A stretch of 64,000 bases of DNA from Candidatus Endonucleibacter sp. (ex Gigantidas childressi) (GTDB taxonomy: Bacteria > Pseudomonadota > Gammaproteobacteria > Pseudomonadales > Endozoicomonadaceae): NCBI GenBank assembly GCA_030674875.1, contig JASXSU010000001.1, forward strand, positions 820,001-884,000. The letters run 5' to 3'. The position numbers and the translations under genes are program-made. The first letter of the stretch is position 1. Each line of letters opens with the position of its first letter. The notes under the pieces are model-generated. The model did no database searches and was not told the DNA's origin. It was given only the letters and a program-made list of their open reading frames with translations. Shown piece after piece: positions 18,776 through 25,438 of this stretch.

Positions 18776-19560
18776 TGCTTGACCTTTTCAGCTCTGCCCT
18801 AATCGCCGGCTGCGGTGTCGCCGCCACTGCAGGCCCTCTTGGTTGCTTTGTTGTCTGGCGCAAAATGGCTTACTTTGGTGATACCTTATCCCACTCAGCT
18901 CTCCTTGGCGTGTCACTAGGATTACTACTCAACATAAACATCAATATCGCAATAATTTTTTGCGCCCTTCTCCTAGCAATTGTTCTCTCCGAGTTTCAGG
19001 ATCGCCGTCAAATAGCGTCCGACACACTATTGGGAATTCTCGCCCACAGCAGTCTATCTTTAGGACTGGTAGCTGTTAGTTTTGCTGATAACGTCCGTAT
19101 TGATATGATGGCTTATCTCTTCGGTGATTTACTGTCAGTAAGCCTTCAAGATATTTTCTGGATTTATGGCGGAGGCACCGTGGTAATCACCATGATGATC
19201 TGGCTTTGGCGACCATTGTTAGCCATGTCTGTTCATGCAGAACTAGCTCAAGTCGAAGGAGTTCCGGTAAAAAAAATCAGGCTGGCTCTCACTGTGATTA
19301 TGGCCTTAGTCATTGCTATTTCCATGAAGATTATCGGAGTTTTACTGATTACATCACTTCTTATTATCCCTGCAGCAACAGCTCAACGCTTTGCTAAATC
19401 CCCTGAACAAATGGCCGTTAAAGCCAGCCTATTTGGCATGCTTGGCGTAACTGGAGGGCTTGTCGCTTCCTGGTATATTGACACTCCTGCTGGACCTTCC
19501 GTAGTTGTCGCCTGCTTTGTATTATTTTTATTAAGTCAACTACTCCCTTTGAAGACCTGA
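18775..19560 (+). CDS. znuB: Zinc ABC transporter permease ZnuB
   Basis: A 261-residue inner-membrane permease of the ABC-3 family with about eight hydrophobic helices. It starts SALIAGCGVAATAGPLGCF and includes WRKMAYFGDTLSHSALLGV, the conserved SHSALLG segment of metal ABC permeases, and KIIGVLLITSLLIIPAATA. It pairs with ZnuC to import Zn2+ delivered by ZnuA. Its start shares one base with the znuC stop. The operon ends here, followed by a truncated family B repeat and IS relics. Confidence 0.96.
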   Translation: MLDLFSSALIAGCGVAATAGPLGCFVVWRKMAYFGDTLSHSALLGVSLGLLLNININIAIIFCALLLAIVLSEFQDRRQIASDTLLGILAHSSLSLGLVAVSFADNVRIDMMAYLFGDLLSVSLQDIFWIYGGGTVVITMMIWLWRPLLAMSVHAELAQVEGVPVKKIRLALTVIMALVIAISMKIIGVLLITSLLIIPAATAQRFAKSPEQMAVKASLFGMLGVTGGLVASWYIDTPAGPSVVVACFVLFLLSQLLPLKT

Positions 19561-19622
19561 GCAGGCGATAAACGAACGAAGCCATCCGAGCCTACTAGTA
19601 GGTGATTATGATGCATGAGAGC
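19561..19622. repeat. Truncated family B repeat
   Basis: GAGCAGGCGATAAACGAACG followed by AAGCC, GAGCCTACTAGTAGGTGATT and GCATGAGAGC is the central part of family B. The right half is missing where the IS4 relic begins. Confidence 0.55.
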
Positions 19623-20030
19623 TATGTACGAGACAAAATATTTAGCAAATCTAAAAAAGTGGTTTGATCATTTTTTCCACAGTTGTTTTTGAGCACAAGT
19701 CTAAGCCTATCCAATCCTAATCGGAACAGACCCTTGGCTAGACGGTAATGCCTGTTCAGAGTAATTGATTTGCATTCCCATAACCCAACGCCCAACTAGT
19801 AGGCATCGCACAACAACAATCGTCAGTAGTCCCATCAGTTTATCCACCCAGTCAAGGTTCGTCAGATGTGTAGACCCCAAATTAAAGCTCAAACTTTTTA
19901 GATTGCCAAACAGGGTTTAATATTACAGCGCTTACCATAGTCATCTATCATGCTATCTGGCTTTTCAGTGGCTACTACGATCAAGCATCCTTTCAGCCTT
20001 CGACGGACTGCAATATAATTCGTCTCCTAT
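19622..20030 (-). mobile_element. IS4-family transposase relic, 3' part (copy 1)
   Basis: The minus strand encodes, across frameshifts, the C-terminal part of an IS4-type DDE transposase: KLMGLLTIVVVRCLLVG, then LNRHYRLAKGLFRLGLDRL and a TFLDLLNILSRT tail. It aligns with the copies at 22068-22950 and 28767-29600. This copy keeps the original 3' end that copy 2 has lost. It is not functional. Confidence 0.75.
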
Positions 20031-20149
20031 AAAATCTAGGAACTATTTCATATTAAACATGTCATACGATATATTGAACTTTATTATTAAAATGATAAGG
20101 TTCACTGAGATTATTATGACTAATGTATCTTAATCAGCATTACTACTGT

Positions 20150-20441
20150 TCTTAGTATCAAGTTTGAAGTGCTACAAAAGTAGTTATTCATAAAAGAATT
20201 CCTCCGCTGTTTTATAAGTTAACCGCTTCCTTGGTCTTGTATTTAATTTAGCCTCGATGATATTACATCGTTGCTGAGTTAGACCTGCCACTGATGCTCA
20301 CTTAACTAAGTATGCCGAATTCATATACTAAGTACGACACCCAATTTAATAGAAACGATGAACTGCGATACCCTTAGTTTTTTGTTCCAATCACGAAGTA
20401 AAAACCTATGAAGTATCAACAGATCACCGAGGGTGATATAC
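20150..20441. mobile_element. Two IS30-A fragments in back-to-back orientation
   Basis: 20150-20306 is the 3' end of an IS30-family element on the minus strand: its complement encodes LTQQRCNIIEAKLNTRPRKR and the terminal AGTATCAAGTTTGAAGTG. 20318-20441 is the 5' end of the same element on the plus strand (CATATACTAAGTACGACACC, ending just after its ATG). Both match the fuller copy at 40610-41792. The second fragment ends at a TA where an IS630 fragment begins. Confidence 0.75.
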
Positions 20442-20761
20442 CCAAGTGAATTCAAGATGCAGAGCTGAGTTTCTGAAAATTGTCGTTAATTCTACTGATT
20501 AACGAAGCCCCAACTTTAGGCAACGTATCATCAAGGAAGTTATTTATTTTCTGTCGAAACTCCGCCGATTTCGCGAAATATTCATTATCTCGCGCGTGCT
20601 CACTCATTACTTTCCACATTCGCTCAATTGGATTCAAATTTGGACTATACGGAGGTAGGTAATGAAGCTTTATGCCTTGTTTTTCAGCTTCTTCAACCAC
20701 CTCCTTTGAGTGGTGATAACCCTCACCATCAATCACTATATGAATGACGGCCATTGATATA
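20442..20761 (-). mobile_element. IS630-family transposase fragment, C-terminal part
   Basis: A 108-codon open frame on the minus strand carries the end of an IS630 DDE transposase: IHIVIDGEGYHHSKEVVEEA, then LHYLPPYSPNLNPIERMWKV, where the Glu of PIER is the last catalytic acid. The element end CCCAAGTGAATTCAAGATGC starts at 20442 directly after a TA, the IS630/Tc1 target. The 5' two thirds are missing, and a short family A repeat abuts the broken side. Confidence 0.8.
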
Positions 20762-20839
20762 TACTCGTCGCCTTTCAATCTGCTACGTTGTTGGCTTCGC
20801 TTACTTGCCGCCTAGTAGCAACTTGAAATCCTTTGGGTA
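20762..20839 (+). repeat. Family A MITE, internally deleted (78 bp)
   Basis: It begins TACTCGTCGCCTTTCAATCT and ends AACTTGAAATCCTTTGGGTA, flanked by TA on both sides. Compared with the 124 bp copies it lacks about 46 bp between GTTGGCT and TCGCTTACTTGC. It abuts the truncated IS630 transposase. Confidence 0.8.
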
Positions 20840-21073
20840 TAAGACCCTGCAGGTTACCTTATCCGAGAGGCATTTTCTGCTAATTATCCCTTGAAAATCA
20901 AGAGCTTAAGGCTTCTCACTCGGCATACAGGCTCCTACATAGATTGATTATTTTCCGGCTAGGGGGACCCCCACCTTAAAAATTGCCAGAATAACTAACA
21001 ATATAGTTAGTGCCTATTAACTCCATATTCATTATTCTTTGTTTATATTCAATTTATAACTGGAGGTAATGAT

Positions 21074-21340
21074 ATGAAGATTTTTATTATTATTTTTTTT
21101 TGTGTATTTACAATCAACTGCGTAGCAAATACGATTCAAAACACAAAGCCAGAGCATGCAAGCATTTATGACACTAAAAAGTCACTAAATAAACGGCCTT
21201 GCCCAAGCATTTCTAATATCACTGATAGCTTGTACTCCCCAACGCCTAAAACAACATTTGAACACCACAAGAAAGAAATAGTATCACAACCTAAAAAGAT
21301 AAAAGCTATTGTACGCAACTATCCCGTAGCCATTTTCTGA
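21074..21340 (+). CDS. Small secreted protein of unknown function
   Basis: An 88-residue protein with a clear Sec signal peptide: KIFIIIFFCVFTINCVA, with cleavage likely after VANT or near it. A GGAGG sequence seven bases before the ATG is a strong ribosome-binding site. The mature ~70 residues are polar and basic (KKSLNKRPCPSISN, KTTFEHHKKEI) with one Cys and no recognised domain. The signal-peptide Cys (INCVAN) does not sit in a proper lipobox. The gene is very A+T-rich and is surrounded by IS relics, suggesting an acquired accessory gene. It may be exported with the protein encoded 97 bp downstream. Function unknown. Confidence 0.6.
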   Translation: MKIFIIIFFCVFTINCVANTIQNTKPEHASIYDTKKSLNKRPCPSISNITDSLYSPTPKTTFEHHKKEIVSQPKKIKAIVRNYPVAIF

Positions 21341-21437
21341 GATCATCATCTTTTGTTAGCCATTCTTTCATAATTGTTAGTGATATTTTTGCATCTGGAG
21401 CTATGATTGCACCAATAGTTAACAAATCGACGTTATA

Positions 21438-22067
21438 ATGAAAGCACAATCAACTACTTTACTTATGCTCATATGTTTATATATATGCTCATTTAATCTA
21501 TTTGCAAGAGAGGCTTCGTGCAAAACTGTAACCTATCGAGATATTGTTGATGATATGGAAAGATATGTCAATGAACTTGAAATAATTGAAGAAACATACG
21601 CCTATCATAAATTTCAACACATGAATAAGTCTAATCATCTTCATTGTAAGAAGATGGAAGAGCTAATAATAAAGAAAGAAGTATATCTTCACGGTCTTGC
21701 TCAAAGGCAGGAAAGCATAGACCAATTACGCATAGATTTTACTAATTGTTTGTTGGGCTCTCCAACAGGTTATTGCCTTAGAAATGGTGTACTCGAGAAA
21801 GAGAATGAAAATAAAGAGATCTCTAAGCAAAAAAAAGATACGTCTAGGAATAATTATGAATTCCACCATTGTAATAATCGCACAAAGTCACGGCACAAAA
21901 AAATTCGTCCTCAGCATAATAAACTCAACTACCAAACTATACAAAACATTAAAAAAGAGTCACCACTTGACTCCATAAGCATAGGGGAGCCCTCTCGGAT
22001 AACAACAGAAACAACCAGTGCGAAAACTACAACTAAGCCAAAGGTACATGGCAAAACAGGACGTTGA
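21438..22067 (+). CDS. Secreted coiled-coil protein of unknown function
   Basis: A 209-residue protein with an N-terminal signal peptide (TTLLMLICLYICSFNLFA, cleavage near FAREAS). The mature part has a helical stretch rich in Glu/Lys (DIVDDMERYVNELEIIEETY, then KKMEELIIKKEVYLHGLA) and paired Cys residues, followed by a basic Lys/Thr-rich tail. The tail ends TTTKPKVHGKTGR just where the IS4 relic on the other strand begins, so the original C-terminus may have been cut by that element. It is A+T-rich and unlike the core genes in composition. No known family is recognised. Confidence 0.55.
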   Translation: MKAQSTTLLMLICLYICSFNLFAREASCKTVTYRDIVDDMERYVNELEIIEETYAYHKFQHMNKSNHLHCKKMEELIIKKEVYLHGLAQRQESIDQLRIDFTNCLLGSPTGYCLRNGVLEKENENKEISKQKKDTSRNNYEFHHCNNRTKSRHKKIRPQHNKLNYQTIQNIKKESPLDSISIGEPSRITTETTSAKTTTKPKVHGKTGR

Positions 22068-22950
22068 GCTGACGGTAATGCTTATTCACCGGCAATTGAT
22101 TTGCATTCCCATAACACCAGTGCCCTACTAGTAGGCTCCACACAACAGCAATCGTCAGTAGTCCTATCAGTTTGTTCGTCATATGTGTGGACTCCAAATC
22201 AAAGCCCCGACTTTTTATATTGCCAAACATGGTTTTAATACTCCAGCGCTTACTACAGTCATCTATTATGCTGCCTGGATTTTTAGTAGCTACGACGATC
22301 AACAATCCTTTCAGAGTTCAACGGGCTGCAATATAGAGCGGTACTCCAGATACTTTCTTTTTGCTATGCCACGTTACTGTTTGATTGATACTAACGCCTC
22401 TGCATAGCTTGCCAATGGCAATCTTTTTGCTTCGATGTTCCACCACATTGTTGCTTTTAACCAGAATGCTGCATGACAGTTTGTTTTGACGTAACAAGTC
22501 TAACAATTAGCGGCCTATAAACTCACGATCTGCCAGAAGGTTATCAATTTCCTTTACCGGAATGAGATTTAGTACACGCTCCATTACCGCTATGTGTTCA
22601 TCGGTATTGGAGTTTCCTCCTTTTTTGTCAAGACACTCCCAAACAATGGGAATTGAAGTTCCTTGCCAAGCAATTGATACCACCAGATAGTTGACGTTTT
22701 CGGAGCCATGCTTCCAGTTGGCTCTATCCAGCACAGGGTAAAGCGATCCATGTCCTGGCTGCTCAGAATCAGCTCACCTAGCTGCTCAAAACTGTAGTCA
22801 TAGTCAGCGAAAAATCGCTTTATACGGCATAACTGGACTCGCTGTCTGCTCTTCGGCTACACGGTACAAGTTAGTGGAACGGCTACGCAGCAAGGCCATT
22901 ACAAACTCTGCAAGGAAGGTGATCCTAGCTTGGTTAATTTGGAAAAATCA
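22068..22950 (-). mobile_element. IS4-family transposase relic (copy 2)
   Basis: The minus strand encodes an interrupted IS4 transposase: ADYDYSFEQLGELILS, then LDRANWKHGSENVNYLVVSI and LDKKGGNSNTDEHIAVMERV, a stop after DREFIGR, then SNNVVEHRSKKIAIGKLCRG, and finally RWSIKTMFGNIKSRGFDLES and KLIGLLTIAVVWSLLVGHWC. The 3' end is cut at HYR (22068) where the secreted-protein gene ends. Stops and frameshifts make it inactive. Confidence 0.82.
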
Positions 22951-22982
22951 GAAGAGGTGGAAACTATGCTGCCACAGGGGCA

Positions 22983-23092
22983 TACCCGTTACCATTGACG
23001 GTGAGGGGGAGACGACAATATAGAGAGGCTCCAGGTAATGGGGTGAGTGAGAGCAGTCAACAACTCCTCCCCACCTTCCAGGTGAGTGGGTA
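22983..23092. repeat. Family B palindromic repeat (110 bp, well preserved)
   Basis: It starts TACCCGTTACCATTGACGGT and ends CCTTCCAGGTGAGTGGGTA. The core GGGTGAGTGAGAGCAGTCAA followed by CAACTCCTCC is intact. It is next to the IS4 relic and upstream of the gmk terminator region. Confidence 0.8.
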
Positions 23093-23228
23093 TAAAGCCA
23101 TCCACCTACGCTATGAGTTATTTAAAATGATTCCTGAAAGCGTTAAATCTCATTCATATCTAGCAGTTCATAAGCTCAGTGTTTGTTAGAATTTATTAGG
23201 AGAATATAGTTGTTTAATGGCGTAGGTG

Positions 23229-23846
23229 TTATTTCTTAAGCAGGCTGTTTAAAAGGCCTTTTTTATAGTGCTGAATCCAGCCAACTGATAGCCTGTGGCT
23301 ACGAATAATAGTTTGCAGATCTCGCAGGGCCAAGTCAAACTCTTCGTTGACAACGATATAATCAAACTCACTAAAATGTGACATTTCGGTGACAGCTTGG
23401 CCTACTCTTTGCTTGATAACATCATCATCATCCTGTCCGCGCCCAACAAGGCGCTCATGCAAAGCATCTTTGGAAGGGGGAAGTACAAAAATACTAACAG
23501 CTTCAGGCATTAATTTGCGAACTTGCTGCGCTCCTTGCCAGTCAATCTCTAGAATAACATCTTCGCATTGCTTTAGTTGTTCTTTAACCCATAACTCAGA
23601 AGTGCCGTAACAGTTACCAAAGACTGTTGCGTGCTCCAAGAAAAGGTCGTCACGTCGCATGTTTTTGAAAAAATCAAAATCAACAAAATGATAGTTTACT
23701 CCATCTGTTTCACTGGGTCTCATAGGCCTTGTTGTGTGGGATACGGATACTTGAATATGTGGCGTTGATTCTACTAAAGCCTTAACCAGACTGGTTTTTC
23801 CAGCTCCAGAAGGTGAGGCGACAATATAAAGTTTACCTTTATGCAT
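23229..23846 (-). CDS. gmk: Guanylate kinase
   Basis: A 205-residue enzyme that phosphorylates GMP to GDP with ATP. P-loop ASPSGAGKTSLVKAL, GMP-binding SVSHTTRPMRPSETDGVNYH, EHATVFGNCYGTS, ILEIDWQGAQQV and lid LVGRGQDDDDVIKQR are all typical, and the length is normal. In relatives it precedes rpoZ-spoT; here it is separated from them by 20 kb. It is divergent from rph. The usual intervening gene yicC is not seen in the 597 bp between them. Confidence 0.97.
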   Translation of the reverse strand: MHKGKLYIVASPSGAGKTSLVKALVESTPHIQVSVSHTTRPMRPSETDGVNYHFVDFDFFKNMRRDDLFLEHATVFGNCYGTSELWVKEQLKQCEDVILEIDWQGAQQVRKLMPEAVSIFVLPPSKDALHERLVGRGQDDDDVIKQRVGQAVTEMSHFSEFDYIVVNEEFDLALRDLQTIIRSHRLSVGWIQHYKKGLLNSLLKK

Positions 23847-24443
23847 AATGGCTCCGAGAATTATTCAATATTTTGAGTAAGCTCGTTGAGTAAAGGGCGG
23901 TACCTTAATAACTTCAATGAGTTTGCGAGATGCCCAAAAAACAAAGTAAGCAGTTACGAATCTAAGCCATTAGAATAAAGCTTAGGAAAACTAACTAGAC
24001 AGCTACCTGTAAACGAACTTAACACGCTTCTAAGCTGTCTGCACCAGTTGCTTGATGCACTATTTGCCGTTAGTTTCGAGAGGTTAATCAAGATCAGTTC
24101 AGTATGACAGAAGATAATGACCTAAGGACTATGTATGCACTGGGAAAGGTGGAATTACCGTATTGTAAAGTATTTTCTTTGCGAGCAAGATTCCTTGGGA
24201 TTCATTTATACTAGTTACCATAAAAGGTGATAATAACCAACAACCTTAACCTGCAATTGAAACTGGTAAAGCGCACTTATTCACGATGCAAACGGAGTGA
24301 TTTCACCTCGAATGAGAGAGCAAAGTGACGAGGCTTCGGATGCTTATTGGAGAGAGTTGAGCTCGATATATTTTTCAGAGCGGTAGATCATGGCTATAAT
24401 TGCATTTTTCTAATAATCAGACCATTACTTTAAGGAGACCCAT
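23847..24443. other. Divergent intergenic region between gmk and rph
   Basis: 597 bp with no open frame of interest. A yicC gene, found here in Pseudomonas, is absent and no relic of it is recognisable. The right end carries the likely rph promoter. Confidence 0.5.
24372..24400 (+). promoter_or_regulatory. Probable sigma70 promoter of rph
   Basis: A consensus -10 hexamer TATAAT at 24395-24400 lies 43 bp before the rph start. The -35 region (TTTTTC at 24372-24377, 17 bp spacing) is weak. Confidence 0.4.
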
Positions 24444-25160
24444 ATGCGTCCAAGTAGTAGAACCGCCGATCAGCTTCGAGAAGTTTCTATTATCCGTAAC
24501 TACACTAAGCATGCCGAAGGTTCTGTGTTGGTTGAGTTTGGTGATACCAAAATTATTTGCACTGCTTCTGTTGAAAAAAATGTACCTAGATTTTTAAAAG
24601 GCTCAGGACAAGGCTGGGTTACTGCAGAGTACGGTATGCTACCTCGCTCCACCTCTAGCCGAATGGGGAGAGAAGCATCAAGAGGAAAGCAAGTGGGTAG
24701 AACTATTGAAATCCAGCGCCTCATTGGGCGCTCTCTGCGAGCGGCGGTAGATTTGAAATTATTGGGTGAGCACACTATTACTATTGATTGTGACGTGATT
24801 CAGGCAGATGGAGGCACCAGAACTGCATCGATAACTGGTGCCTGTGTTGCCTTAGTCGACGCTATTCGTTTTATGCAGCGTCGAAAAATGATTAAAACTG
24901 ATCCATTTCTACAGATGATAGCATCTGTATCGGTTGGTATTTATAAAGGCAGCCCAGTTTTGGATTTGGACTACCCAGAAGATTCTTCTGCTGGAACAGA
25001 TATGAACGTGGTTATGACAGAGGAGGGGGGCTTTATTGAGGTTCAGGGTACTGCAGAAAGCGCACCATTTAGCCAAAATGAAATGACAGCAATGTTGTCT
25101 CTTGCTCGCCAGGGAATTCAAGAGCTGGTGGTTTGTCAGAAGGAAGCGTTGGCAGAATAA
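24444..25160 (+). CDS. rph: Ribonuclease PH
   Basis: A 238-residue phosphorolytic 3' exoribonuclease that trims tRNA precursor 3' ends. It begins [20 protein letters not shown] and contains [32 protein letters not shown], the substrate-binding [34 protein letters not shown] and the phosphate-site region [19 protein letters not shown] perfect AAGGAGA ribosome-binding site precedes the ATG. It is divergent from gmk and monocistronic here. Confidence 0.97.
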   Translation: MRPSSRTADQLREVSIIRNYTKHAEGSVLVEFGDTKIICTASVEKNVPRFLKGSGQGWVTAEYGMLPRSTSSRMGREASRGKQVGRTIEIQRLIGRSLRAAVDLKLLGEHTITIDCDVIQADGGTRTASITGACVALVDAIRFMQRRKMIKTDPFLQMIASVSVGIYKGSPVLDLDYPEDSSAGTDMNVVMTEEGGFIEVQGTAESAPFSQNEMTAMLSLARQGIQELVVCQKEALAE

Positions 25161-25329
25161 GAGCAAAGCTCAAGGGTTATTGCCGAGAATGGACTGGTTG
25201 TAAAATGGCATCTAATCATGAAGCGGTTTATTGGTAATACCATCACTAAAATCAGAGCAGGTTTTAAAAAAGTAAGCAGTTGACAGTATAAGTAGTAACA
25301 ATAAATTAGGAAAGCTAACGAGACGATTA

Positions 25330-25399
25330 TACCCTTTACCATTGAAGGTAGGGAGGAGTGGGAGCAATCCACACCTTCCGGCTTCAAGGGTGACGGGTA
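25330..25399. repeat. Family B repeat, short deletion form (70 bp)
   Basis: It starts TACCCTTTACCATTGAAGGT, ends GGCTTCAAGGGTGACGGGTA, and is flanked by TA on both sides. The centre retains GGAGTGGGAGCAATCCACACC. The clean ends support a TA-targeting mobile element. Confidence 0.75.
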
Positions 25400-25438
25400 T
25401 ATTATTAAAGTGTCCGGCTCATTATCCTATATCTCATT

